Assembly: GCF_018070345.1 (NCBI RefSeq)
Contig: NZ_JAGPXX010000024.1
Span: 31,697 to 95,696 of the forward strand
Direction: 5' to 3'
From: Streptomyces sp. F63
Lineage (GTDB): Bacteria; Actinomycetota; Actinomycetes; Streptomycetales; Streptomycetaceae
DNA length: 64,000 nucleotides
A program made the translations under genes and the position numbers. Below, piece by piece: positions 27,431-38,654 of the stretch (position 1 is the first letter of the stretch; each line of letters starts with the position of its first letter). Under the pieces are notes generated by a model. It was not told the DNA's origin, made no database searches, and saw only the letters and a program-made list of their open reading frames with translations.

Positions 27431-28443
27431 GGGCCGATCCTTCCATGCATCCTGAAAATCCGGTCGTACGCGGCGGCCAGCAGCTCGGGGTCGTGCCGGG
27501 CCGAGCCGTCCGGCGCGGCCACCGGTGCCAGTTCGACCGTGCCGCCGAGCCGCTCGGCGGCTTCGGTGAGACGTTCCCGGTCGGGCACGGCGGCCTCGTC
27601 GGCCAGCACCACGTCGAAGGCGAGTTTAGGTGCGTGTCGGGCCAAAACCTCCAAATGACGCTGCGGGGAGAAGCCGTCGGTTTCACCGGGCTGCGGCGCG
27701 AGGTTCAGCGAGAGCACGCGGCGGGCCTTGGTCTCCGTCAGCGCGTCGCGCAGCTCCGGGACCAGGAGATGCGGGATCACGGAGGAGAACCACGACCCCG
27801 GGCCGAGCACCACCCAGTCGGCGTCGAGCACGGCCTCCACCGTCTCCGGCACCGCCGGCGGGTCGGCCGGGACGAGGTGCACGGACTGCACCTCACCGCG
27901 GGTGAGCGCGACGGTGGCCTGGCCGCGGACGGTGTCCACGTCCTCCGGGCGGGCCGGGTCGTGGCCCCGGACCAGGGCCTCCAGCTCCAGCGGGACCGCC
28001 GACATGGGCAGCACCCGGCCGTGCGCCCCGAGCAGCCGGCCCACCCACTCCAGGGCCTGGACGTGGTCGCCGAGCTGCTCCCAGAGGGCGACGATCAGCA
28101 GATTGCCCACGGCGTGGCCCTGGAGGTCCCCCTCGCCCGCGAAGCGGTGCTGGACGACGCGGGCCCAGGTCTGGCCCCACTCGTCGTCCCCGCAGAGCGC
28201 CGCGAGGGCCTTGCGCAGATCGCCCGGTGGCAGCACGCCGAGTTCGTCGCGGAGCCGGCCGCTGGAGCCGCCGTCGTCGGCGACGGTGACGACGGCCGTG
28301 AGGTCGCCGGTGATCCGGCGGAGGGCGGCGAGTGAGGCGGACAGGCCGTGCCCGCCGCCGAGCGCCACGACCTTGGGGTTCGTCCCCCGCCGCCGCACGG
28401 TGTGGCCGGCGCGGGCGGCGGTGTGGCCGGTGCGCGCCGGCAT
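27421..28443 (-). CDS. yvcK: gluconeogenesis factor YvcK/CofD-like protein
   Basis: A 340-residue CofD-like protein; homologues bind UDP-sugars and affect carbon use and cell-wall morphology. VVALGGGHGLSASLAALR and VTVADDGGSSGRLR are the N-terminal signatures, then LPPGDLRKALAAL, GHAVGNLL and VLGPGSWFSSVIPHLLVPEL. A basic 25-residue leader precedes the domain, and the ribosome binding site for the chosen ATG is weak. It lies 56 bases after rapZ and overlaps whiA. Confidence 0.94.
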   Translation of the reverse strand: MPARTGHTAARAGHTVRRRGTNPKVVALGGGHGLSASLAALRRITGDLTAVVTVADDGGSSGRLRDELGVLPPGDLRKALAALCGDDEWGQTWARVVQHRFAGEGDLQGHAVGNLLIVALWEQLGDHVQALEWVGRLLGAHGRVLPMSAVPLELEALVRGHDPARPEDVDTVRGQATVALTRGEVQSVHLVPADPPAVPETVEAVLDADWVVLGPGSWFSSVIPHLLVPELRDALTETKARRVLSLNLAPQPGETDGFSPQRHLEVLARHAPKLAFDVVLADEAAVPDRERLTEAAERLGGTVELAPVAAPDGSARHDPELLAAAYDRIFRMHGRIGPWR

Positions 28444-28499
28444 CAGCCGCCGGACCCGTCCGCTCAGCCGGGAACCGGGGTCGGGCTGCCGCGGGCTCC

Positions 28500-29429
28500 T
28501 CACTCGCGCCCCATGTCCCGGTGGACCACCACGGTCTCCACGCCCTCGGCGGCCAGGCGGGCGGCGAGCTTCTCGGACATCGCGACACTGCGGTGCTTGC
28601 CGCCCGTGCAGCCGACGGCGACGGTCACATAGCGCTTGCCCTCGCGGCGGTAGCCGGCGGCGATGAGCTGGAGCAGCTCGGTGTAGCGGTCGAGGAACTC
28701 CTTGGCACCGGGCTGGTTGAAGACGTAGCCGGACACCTCCTCGTTGAGTCCCGTGAAGGGGCGGAGCTCCGGGACCCAGTGCGGATTGGGCAGGAAGCGG
28801 CAGTCGACGACGAGGTCGGCGTCGACCGGGAGGCCGTACTTGTAGCCGAAGGACATGACCGTGGCGCGCAGCTCGGGCTCCTCGTCGCCGGCGAACTGGG
28901 CGTCCATCTTGGCGCGCAGTTCGTGGACGTTGAGGCTGGAGGTGTCGATGACCAGGTCCGCGTCGCCCCGGAGCTCGCGCAGCAGGTCGCGCTCGGCGGC
29001 GATGCCGTCGACGATCCGCCCGGGGCCCTGCAGCGGATGCGGCCGGCGGACGGATTCGAAGCGCCGCACGAGGGCGTCGTCGGACGCCTCCAGGAAGATC
29101 ACCCGGCGCTTGACGTTCTTGGCGGCCAGGTCCGCGAGCGACTGGCGGAGGCTGTCGAAGAAGCCGCGGCCCCGGACGTCGACGACGACCGCGATCCGGG
29201 CCACGTTCCCCTGCGAGCGCGCGCCCAGGTCCACCATGGTGGGGATCAGCGCCGGGGGGAGGTTGTCCACCACGAACCAGCCGAGGTCCTCCAGGCACTT
29301 CGCCGCGGTGCTGCGGCCGGCCCCGGACATGCCGGAGATGATGACCAGCTCGGGGATGGCGGCCGCGTCGGCCGCGTCCGCCGTGGTGCCCGTACTCACC
29401 TGAGCTTCTTCTCCCTCGTGTCCGTTCAT
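28500..29429 (-). CDS. rapZ: RNase adapter/nucleotide-binding protein RapZ
   Basis: P-loop protein of the YvcJ/RapZ family. 309 residues. The Walker A is GMSGAGRSTAAK and the C-terminal part has FKY-type segments (FGYKYGLPVDADLVVDCRFLPN) and VAVGCTGGKHRSVAM. Family members bind nucleotides; in enterobacteria RapZ guides RNase E to small RNAs, a role not shown here. The ATG is two bases after the uvrC stop, so it is coupled to uvrC. The first 30 residues are low-complexity. Confidence 0.95.
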   Translation of the reverse strand: MNGHEGEEAQVSTGTTADAADAAAIPELVIISGMSGAGRSTAAKCLEDLGWFVVDNLPPALIPTMVDLGARSQGNVARIAVVVDVRGRGFFDSLRQSLADLAAKNVKRRVIFLEASDDALVRRFESVRRPHPLQGPGRIVDGIAAERDLLRELRGDADLVIDTSSLNVHELRAKMDAQFAGDEEPELRATVMSFGYKYGLPVDADLVVDCRFLPNPHWVPELRPFTGLNEEVSGYVFNQPGAKEFLDRYTELLQLIAAGYRREGKRYVTVAVGCTGGKHRSVAMSEKLAARLAAEGVETVVVHRDMGRE

Positions 29430-29431
29430 GC

Positions 29432-31444
29432 TCACTGCCCCCGTATCCCCGGCGGCGGGGAAGCCGCCGGCTCGTCCTCTTCCATCATCTCTCCGGTCGC
29501 GGTGTTCACCGCGGGAGCGGCCGGTGCCGCGGCGGCGAGCGCCGCGGCGACCTGCTCGGCCGTCCGGCGGCCGACGCCGGGCACTTCGCAAATCTGTTCG
29601 ATCGTGGCCCCCCGCAGCCGTTTCACGGAGCCGAAGTGCTTCAGCAGGGCCTTGCGGCGGGTCTCGCCCAGCCCGGGTACCTCGGTGAGCGGCCCGGTAC
29701 GCAGGCTCTTGCCCCGCTTGCTGCGCTGGTAGGCGATGGCGAAACGGTGCGCCTCGTCACGGATCCGCTGCAGGAGGTACAGGCCCTCGCTGGTGCGGGG
29801 CAGGACCACGGGGTCGTCCTCGCCGGGCAGCCAGACCTCCTCCAGGCGCTTGGCGAGGCCGCAGACGGCGACGTCGTCGACGCCGAGCTCGTCCAGGGCG
29901 CGCCGGGCCGCCGCGACCTGCGGCTGCCCGCCGTCGACCACGACCAGCTGCGGCGGGTAGGCGAACCGGCGGGGCCGGCCGGTCTCGGGGTCGACCGGCC
30001 CGCCGGGGCCGTTCCCCGTCTCCTCGTCCCACTCGCCGGTCGCCGTCTTCTCGCGCAGATAACGGCGGAAGCGGCGGCCGATGACCTCGTGCATGGCGCG
30101 GACGTCGTCCTGGCCGGCGAAGCTCTTGATCTGGAAGCGGCGGTACTCGCTCTTGCGGGCGAGACCGTCCTCGAAGACGACCATGGAGGCCACGACGTCC
30201 TCCCCCTGGAGGTGGGAGATGTCGAAGCACTCGATGCGCAGCGGCACGGACTCCAGGCCGAGGGCCTCCGAGATCTCCTCCAGGGCGCGGGAGCGCGTCG
30301 TGAGGTCGGAGGCGCGCTTGGTCTTGTGGAGGACGAGCGCCTGCTGGGCGTTCCGCCGCACCGTCGCCATCAGGTCCTTCTTGTCGCCGCGCTGCGGTAT
30401 CCGCAGATCGACGCGGGAGCCGCGGCGGCCGGCGAGCCAGTCGGCGAGCGGCTCGACGGGATCGGGCAGGGCCGGGACCAGCACCTCGCGGGGGACGCCC
30501 TCGCCGCTCTCCTCCCCGTAGAGCTGCTGCAGGGCGTGCTCGACCAGCCCGGCGGTCTCGACGGCCTCGACCTTGTCGGTGACCCAGCCGCGCTGGCCGC
30601 GCACGCGGCCGCCGCGGACGTGGAAGATCTGGACGGCGGCCTCCAGCTCGTCCTCGGCGACGGCGATCAGGTCGGCATCGGTGGCGTCGGTGAGGACGAC
30701 GGCGTTCTTCTCCATGGCCCGGCGGAGCGCCTCGATGTCGTCGCGGAGGCGGGCGGCCCGCTCGTAGTCCATCTCCTCGGCGGCCTCGCGCATCCGCCGT
30801 TCCAGACGCTGAAGGTAGGTGCCGGTGCGGCCGGCCATGAAATCGCAGAAGTCCTCGGCGAGCGCGCGGTGTTCCTCCGCGTCCACCCGGCCGACGCAGG
30901 GGGCCGAGCACTTGCCGATGTACCCGAGGAGGCAGGGGCGGCCGATCTGCGCGGAGCGCTTGAAGACCCCGGCGGAGCAGGTCCGCACCGGGAAGACCCG
31001 CAGCATCAGGTCGACGGTCTCGCGGATCGCCCAGGCGTGGGCGTACGGGCCGAAGTAGCGCACGCCCCTCCGCTTGGGGCCGCGCATCACCTGGACGCGG
31101 GGGAACTCCTCGTTCATCGTCACCGCGAGGGACGGATAGCTCTTGTCGTCGCGGTACTTGACGTTGAAGCGGGGGTCGAACTCCTTGATCCAGGAATACT
31201 CGAGCTGGAGGGCCTCGACCTCGGTGGAGACCACCGTCCACTCCACCGACGCCGCGGTGGTGACCATGGTGCGGGTGCGCGGGTGGAGACCCGCCAGGTC
31301 CTGGAAGTAGGAGGAGAGCCGCTGGCGCAGGCTCTTCGCCTTCCCGACGTAGATCACGCGACGGTGCTCGTCACGGAATTTGTAGACCCCGGGCGAGTCG
31401 GGGATCTGTCCCGGCTTGGGTCGGTAACTGCTGGGGTCTGCCAT
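29432..31444 (-). CDS. uvrC: excinuclease ABC subunit C
   Basis: Makes the two incisions in nucleotide excision repair. 670 residues. The GIY-YIG nuclease (PGVYKFRDEHRRVIYVGKAKSL) is at about 18-100, a UVR domain (MDYERAARLRDDIEAL) at about 208-230, the RNase H-like nuclease core in the middle (RIECFDISHLQGEDVVASMVV), and tandem helix-hairpin-helix motifs at the C-terminus (VPGLGETRRKALLKHFGS). First gene of the uvrC-rapZ-yvcK-whiA cluster. uvrA and uvrB are also in this window. Confidence 0.97.
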   Translation of the reverse strand: MADPSSYRPKPGQIPDSPGVYKFRDEHRRVIYVGKAKSLRQRLSSYFQDLAGLHPRTRTMVTTAASVEWTVVSTEVEALQLEYSWIKEFDPRFNVKYRDDKSYPSLAVTMNEEFPRVQVMRGPKRRGVRYFGPYAHAWAIRETVDLMLRVFPVRTCSAGVFKRSAQIGRPCLLGYIGKCSAPCVGRVDAEEHRALAEDFCDFMAGRTGTYLQRLERRMREAAEEMDYERAARLRDDIEALRRAMEKNAVVLTDATDADLIAVAEDELEAAVQIFHVRGGRVRGQRGWVTDKVEAVETAGLVEHALQQLYGEESGEGVPREVLVPALPDPVEPLADWLAGRRGSRVDLRIPQRGDKKDLMATVRRNAQQALVLHKTKRASDLTTRSRALEEISEALGLESVPLRIECFDISHLQGEDVVASMVVFEDGLARKSEYRRFQIKSFAGQDDVRAMHEVIGRRFRRYLREKTATGEWDEETGNGPGGPVDPETGRPRRFAYPPQLVVVDGGQPQVAAARRALDELGVDDVAVCGLAKRLEEVWLPGEDDPVVLPRTSEGLYLLQRIRDEAHRFAIAYQRSKRGKSLRTGPLTEVPGLGETRRKALLKHFGSVKRLRGATIEQICEVPGVGRRTAEQVAAALAAAAPAAPAVNTATGEMMEEDEPAASPPPGIRGQ

Positions 31445-31484
31445 GGCTCCACCCTACTGGCGCGGTAGGACACCGCCGCCCGTT

Positions 31485-31518
31485 CCCGCCCCGGCCGCGA
31501 AAGCCTCTCCGGGGCGGG
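31485..31518. terminator. hairpin after the Rieske gene
   Basis: Perfect 10-base inverted repeat (31485-31494 with 31509-31518) downstream of the minus-strand Rieske gene and upstream of uvrC. Confidence 0.55.
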
Positions 31519-31644
31519 TCCGGAGGGCCTCCGTGGGGTGCTGGCAGCCGGTGGCGGGCGGGCGCGGCCGGCTGCCGGGCTCCGCCCCCGCGCCCGGGTC
31601 CCGGTCGCGGTTCCGCGGCGCTTTCCCGGCCGCTCCGGCCGCGG

Positions 31645-32076
31645 TCAGGCGTCGCCGCCGGCCACCAGCCTGCCGTCCTTCACGGAGACCGGCACGGCCG
31701 GCAGTGCCTTGGTGGCCGGACCGCGCAACACCTTGCCCGTCTCGGTGTCGAAACGGCTGCCGTGGCAGGCGCAGTCCGCACCGGCGCCCTCGACCGCGCT
31801 CAGCACACAGCGCTGGTGGGTGCAGACGGCGCTGAACGCACGGTACCGGTCCTCGGCCGGCCGGCTGACGAGGACCCGCTGCTCGCGGTAGAGCCTGGCT
31901 CCCCCCACCGGCACTTCGTCGGCGGCTCCGAGGTCGACCGGGGCGGAGGGGGTCTCCTCCCCGCCGCCACCGGTGCCGCCGCCCTCGCCGCACGCCGCCA
32001 GCCCGGCTCCGGCGGCGCCGGCGAGCGCGACTCCGCGGAACAGGGTGCGGCGGGAGGCTGCGGGCTGGCTGGTCAT
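31645..32076 (-). CDS. Rieske [2Fe-2S] protein, predicted Tat-exported lipoprotein
   Basis: A 143-residue protein. The N-terminus has a twin-arginine motif (SRRTLFRG) and an Ala/Gly core ending in a lipobox (AGLAAC at about 30-35), so it is probably exported folded by Tat and lipid-anchored. A Gly/Glu linker leads to the Rieske domain with both cluster motifs: VCTHQRC and CACHGSRFD. Such stand-alone Rieske proteins carry electrons or protect the envelope from oxidants; the partner is not evident. AGGAGG lies five bases before the ATG. It stands alone, divergent from the PfkB kinase gene. Confidence 0.92.
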   Translation of the reverse strand: MTSQPAASRRTLFRGVALAGAAGAGLAACGEGGGTGGGGEETPSAPVDLGAADEVPVGGARLYREQRVLVSRPAEDRYRAFSAVCTHQRCVLSAVEGAGADCACHGSRFDTETGKVLRGPATKALPAVPVSVKDGRLVAGGDA

Positions 32077-32287
32077 GGGAACCTCCTGGTCGGAGCGCGG
32101 TGCGGAGGGCATCCACGCCGGTACGGAGCGAGCCGGGCCGGTGGTGCCGAGCCGCCCGTGGCGGATGGATGCCGCTGTGTCCGAACCCTACCGGCGGCCC
32201 GGCGGCACCTCCGGGCGCCCCGCCCCTCGCCCGGCACCGGGTACGGGGGCGTGGACGCTCCGCCCCGTTCGGGCCAGGATGGGACCC

Positions 32288-33223
32288 GTGATCGTCGTAG
32301 CCGGTGAAGCCCTGATCGACCTCGTGCCGTCCGCCGTGGAGCCGGCCCCCGACGCCGCGCCCGGCGGACTGCCCGCCCTGCTCCCCCGGCTCGGAGGCGG
32401 GCCGTTCAACACCGCCCTGGCGCTGGGCCGGCTCGGTGCGCGGGCCGCGTTCTGCTCGCGGGTGTCCTCGGACCGGTTCGGCACGGAACTGCTGCGCGCC
32501 CTGCGCGCGGACGGCGTGGACACCGCACTCGTGCAACGCGGTCCGGAACCCACGACACTCGCGGTCGCCGAGATCGGCGCGGACGGGTCGGCGGGCTACC
32601 GCTTCTACGCGGAGGGCACGGCCGACCGCCTTTTCGCGCTGCCCGGGTCCCTGCCGCCGCGGACGCGGGCGTTGTCGCTGGGCACCTGCTCGCTGGTGCT
32701 GGAGCCCGGGGCGAGTGCGTACGAGGCGCTGTTGCGCCGGGAAGCGGCGCGGGGCGTCCTCACCGCGCTGGATCCCAACATCCGGGCGGAGCTGATCCCC
32801 GACGCGGAGTCCTACCGGGCACGGTTCCGAGCCTGGCTGCCCTCGGTCGGACTGCTGAAGGTGTCGGTGGAGGACGCGGAGTGGCTCGGCGGGGACCCGC
32901 GGGCGTGGCTGGCGGCCGGCCCGGACGCCGTGGTGCTGACCCGCGGCGGGGAGGGGCTGACGGTGCTGACCCGGGACGGCGAGTGGTCGGTACCGGCCGA
33001 GCCCGTCGAGGTGGTGGACACGATCGGCGCCGGAGATACCGTGAACGCCGCGCTGCTGCACCGGCTGGCCGCCCACGGCGCCCTGGTCCCGGGCGGCCCG
33101 CGGCGGCTCACCGGTGAGGAATGGCGGGACGTCCTGGTGTACGCCTCCCGGGCGGCGGCCGTCACCTGCTCCCGGGCGGGCGCCCGGCCGCCGTATGCCG
33201 GGGAACTCGCCGAACGATCCTGA
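32288..33223 (+). CDS. PfkB-family carbohydrate kinase (fructokinase-like)
   Basis: Cytoplasmic sugar kinase of 311 residues in the ribokinase fold. GEALIDLVP at the start, GGGPFNTALALGRLG as the first substrate-binding signature, and EVVDTIGAGDTVNAALL containing the catalytic Asp and anion hole. The GTG at 32288 has AGGA eight bases upstream; an ATG three codons earlier is also possible. Fructose is the best guess from overall likeness to fructokinases, but specificity is not fixed by sequence. It converges with uvrA. Confidence 0.92.
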   Translation: MIVVAGEALIDLVPSAVEPAPDAAPGGLPALLPRLGGGPFNTALALGRLGARAAFCSRVSSDRFGTELLRALRADGVDTALVQRGPEPTTLAVAEIGADGSAGYRFYAEGTADRLFALPGSLPPRTRALSLGTCSLVLEPGASAYEALLRREAARGVLTALDPNIRAELIPDAESYRARFRAWLPSVGLLKVSVEDAEWLGGDPRAWLAAGPDAVVLTRGGEGLTVLTRDGEWSVPAEPVEVVDTIGAGDTVNAALLHRLAAHGALVPGGPRRLTGEEWRDVLVYASRAAAVTCSRAGARPPYAGELAERS

Positions 33224-33387
33224 GCCCGGCGCCGGCCCCGGCTCCGGCGACGGCCCGGCGACGGCCCGGCCGCGGGAGACGCCGGGCGGGCACGACGCGG
33301 GAGCCACCCGCCCCGGCCGCGCGGAGTTGCGCGGACCAGGCGGGGCGCCCGTCGTCACCCGGCAGCGGCCCTACCGCACGACCGCCG

Positions 33388-36300
<2,913 letters not shown>

Positions 36301-36701
36301 GCCGGTCGGCACCTTTCTTGAGAAAGCGACGGGGGTGCGGTGCGGAGCCCCGGACCCAGGGTATGGGGCGTGCCACGGCGGTGTCCCGGCGATGGGACAC
36401 GGCTTCGGGCCCGGCCCGAGCCTATCGCACGCGTTTTCGATTTTTGGCCTCTTTCGCTCCCTGCCCCGCCCCTCCCGCCGGTTCCTCCGGCGACTCGCTA
36501 CCGACCACGGTCCCGTCCGGCGACGATAGCGCCCGGGTATGACAACCGGTCTCGCCCGCGAGCTCACGGGCGGCACCCGAAGCCGCGGAGCGTCCGCCGA
36601 CCGCGGCCGGCGGACGGGAAGACCCGGAGGGAAGCTCTTCGCGCTGCAACGACGCGGCGGCCTCGCTCCATTCCGGGGACGGCCCCCACTAGGCTGAGCC
36701 C

Positions 36702-37358
36702 ATGACGTACAGCGGAGCGGTGAAGGTCGGCGGACCGGCCGATGTGCACGAACTGACGGACCTGATGATCTCCAAGGTGGCGGTGGGCCCCCTGGAGAAC
36801 AACGCCTATCTGCTGCGCTGCCGGGCCACCGACGCCCAGTTGCTGATCGACGCGGCGGACGAGCCGCACACCCTGCTCCAGCTGATCGGTGACGGCGGTC
36901 TCACCGGGGTGGTCACCACCCACCAGCACGGCGATCACTGGCAGGCCCTGGCGGAGGTCGTGGCCGCGACCGGAGCCCGCACCTACGCGGGCCGGTACGA
37001 CGCCGCGGGCATCCCCGTCTCCACGGACGTCCTGGTGGAGGACGGGGACACCCTCCACTTCGGCCGGATCGAACTCACCGCCCGCCATCTGGCCGGGCAC
37101 ACCCCCGGCAGCATCGCCCTCGTCTACGACGACCCGCACGGGCACCCGCACGTCTTCACCGGCGACTGCCTCTTCCCCGGGGGGGTGGGCAACACCCACC
37201 AGGACCCGGAGGCCTTCGCGAGCCTCATCTCCGATGTGGAGTCGAAGCTCTTCGGCCGGCTGCCGGACGAGACCTGGGTCTATCCCGGCCACGGGCGGGA
37301 CACCACCCTGGGGGCCGAACGCCCGCACCTGCCGGAGTGGCGGGCCCGCGGCTGGTAG
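36702..37358 (+). CDS. metallo-beta-lactamase-fold hydrolase (glyoxalase II-like)
   Basis: A 218-residue zinc hydrolase. The metal-binding motif is THQHGDHW; further ligands are the His in HLAGHTPGS, the Asp in FTGDCLFPGG and the His in VYPGHGRDT. Overall layout resembles hydroxyacylglutathione hydrolase-like proteins, and in actinomycetes the thiol could be mycothiol. Substrate unproven. The ATG is about 45 bases after a GC-rich stretch and lacks a strong ribosome binding site (CTAGGCTGAGCCC), so weak or alternative initiation is possible. It lies divergent from uvrA. Confidence 0.88.
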   Translation: MTYSGAVKVGGPADVHELTDLMISKVAVGPLENNAYLLRCRATDAQLLIDAADEPHTLLQLIGDGGLTGVVTTHQHGDHWQALAEVVAATGARTYAGRYDAAGIPVSTDVLVEDGDTLHFGRIELTARHLAGHTPGSIALVYDDPHGHPHVFTGDCLFPGGVGNTHQDPEAFASLISDVESKLFGRLPDETWVYPGHGRDTTLGAERPHLPEWRARGW

Positions 37359-37370
37359 CCGGCCGCCGAC

Positions 37371-37417
37371 GGCGCACGTCCCCGGGTCTTCCCCGGCGCA
37401 CGTCCCCGGGTCTTCCC
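37371..37417. repeat. perfect tandem repeat, 23 bases twice
   Basis: The units at 37371-37393 and 37395-37417 are identical with a period of 24. They lie between the hydrolase stop and the terminator that follows. Confidence 0.9.
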
Positions 37418-37420
37418 GCC

Positions 37421-37445
37421 GGCCCGGCTTCCCATCGGCCGGGCC
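37421..37445. terminator. hairpin between the convergent hydrolase and terC genes
   Basis: Seven-base arms (37421-37427 with 37439-37445) with an 11-base loop in a GC-rich convergent spacer. Confidence 0.5.
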
Positions 37446-37454
37446 TCCCCGCGG

Positions 37455-38489
37455 TCAGGTACCCGCGCCGTCCTTCTCCGGGGTCCCCGCGTCCGTCGCG
37501 GCGGCCCGGCCGTCCGTCCGGGCCGTCTCCTCCGGCACCTCCCGCCGCGTCTCCCGTGCGGAGGCGTAGAGGCTGGTGATCGTGGTGACGGCGAGGACGC
37601 CGCAGATCACGCCCAGCGAGACGGGAATGCTGATCTCCGGAACGTGCACCCCCGACTCGTGGAGGGCGTGGAGGAGGAGCTTGACGCCGATGAAGCCCAG
37701 GATCACCGACAGCCCGTAGGAGAGGTGGACCAGCTTCTTCAGCAGTCCGCCGATGAGGAAGTACAGCTGGCGCAGCCCCATCAGGGCGAAGGCGTTGGCG
37801 GTGAACACGATGTACGGGTCATCGGTGAGACCGAAGATCGCGGGGATCGAGTCCAGCGCGAAGAGCAGGTCCGTGGTCCCGAGCGCCAGGACGACGACGA
37901 ACATCGGCGTCATCAGACGCCGGCCGTTCTCGCGCAGGAACATCTTCGTGCCGTGCCAGGCGCCGGTGGACGGGAACCGCTTCTCGACCAGCTTGAGGAG
38001 CCGGCCCTCCTCGTACTCCTCGTCGTGCTCCTCCCTGCGGGCGTCGTGGATCAGCTTCCCCGCGGTGTAGATGAGGAAGGCACCGAAGACGTAGAAGATC
38101 CAGGAGAAGTTGGCGATCAGCGCGGCCCCGGCGGCGATGAACCCGGCCCGCATGACCAGGGCGATGAGCACGCCGATCAGCAGGACCCGCTGCTGGTAGC
38201 GGGCCGGCACCGCGAACTTGGCCATGATCAGGACGAAGACGAAGAGGTTGTCGACACTCAGCGACTTCTCGGTGATGTAGCCCGCGAAGAACTCCCCGGC
38301 CGGGGCGCCCCCGCCGGCGGCGTACAGACCGGCTCCGAAGAGGGCGGCCAGCACGATCCAGACCACGGTCCAGACACCCGCCTCCCGGACCGAGACCTCG
38401 TGGGGTTTGCGGCCGATGAAGAAGTCGGCGGCGATCAGCGCGCACAGCCCCACGACGGTCAGGGTCCAGGCGGTCAGGGATACGTCCAC
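37455..38489 (-). CDS. TerC-family membrane protein
   Basis: A 344-residue integral membrane protein with about nine hydrophobic segments. The family signatures KSLSVDNLFVFVLIM and TDLLFALDSIPAIFGLTDDP carry the conserved membrane Asp residues thought to bind a metal ion. TerC proteins act in tellurite resistance, metal efflux (Mn in related Alx/MeeF types) and membrane stress. A charged loop (HDARREEHDEEYEEGRLLKL) and an acidic/basic C-terminal tail face the cytoplasm by prediction. The GTG has GGAGGAG six bases upstream. Two TerD-type genes lie upstream on the same strand. Confidence 0.92.
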   Translation of the reverse strand: MDVSLTAWTLTVVGLCALIAADFFIGRKPHEVSVREAGVWTVVWIVLAALFGAGLYAAGGGAPAGEFFAGYITEKSLSVDNLFVFVLIMAKFAVPARYQQRVLLIGVLIALVMRAGFIAAGAALIANFSWIFYVFGAFLIYTAGKLIHDARREEHDEEYEEGRLLKLVEKRFPSTGAWHGTKMFLRENGRRLMTPMFVVVLALGTTDLLFALDSIPAIFGLTDDPYIVFTANAFALMGLRQLYFLIGGLLKKLVHLSYGLSVILGFIGVKLLLHALHESGVHVPEISIPVSLGVICGVLAVTTITSLYASARETRREVPEETARTDGRAAATDAGTPEKDGAGT

Positions 38490-38598
38490 GGCACTCCTCC
38501 GGCGGCGGTCCGATGCGTCGGCTCGCCGGTCCGTCCGCCGCGGAGGCCCGCGCCCGCACCATCCGGACAGGCCACCGGACACGGGGACTTCCCGGCAT

Positions 38599-38630
38599 GC
38601 AAAGAAAGAGTACACACTGAGCAAAGAAAG
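38599..38630. repeat. 22-bp spaced direct repeat upstream of the terC-type gene
   Basis: GCAAAGAAAG occurs at 38599-38608 and again at 38621-38630, a spacing of 22, about two helix turns. It sits in an AT-rich patch 110-140 bases upstream of the terC-type start, a plausible site for a regulator binding on one DNA face. It does not match the PHO box consensus. Confidence 0.6.
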
Positions 38631-38654
38631 GTAAAAAACCCCAGCTCAGAACAT

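Noticed and set aside
36702..37358. Beta-lactamase resistance gene
   Set aside because: The metal motif fits glyoxalase II-like hydrolases in general; no signal peptide and no class B lactamase features.
38490..38654. yybP-ykoY manganese riboswitch before the terC-type gene
   Set aside because: Considered because such genes can carry it elsewhere, but I could not find the conserved loop sequences in this spacer.
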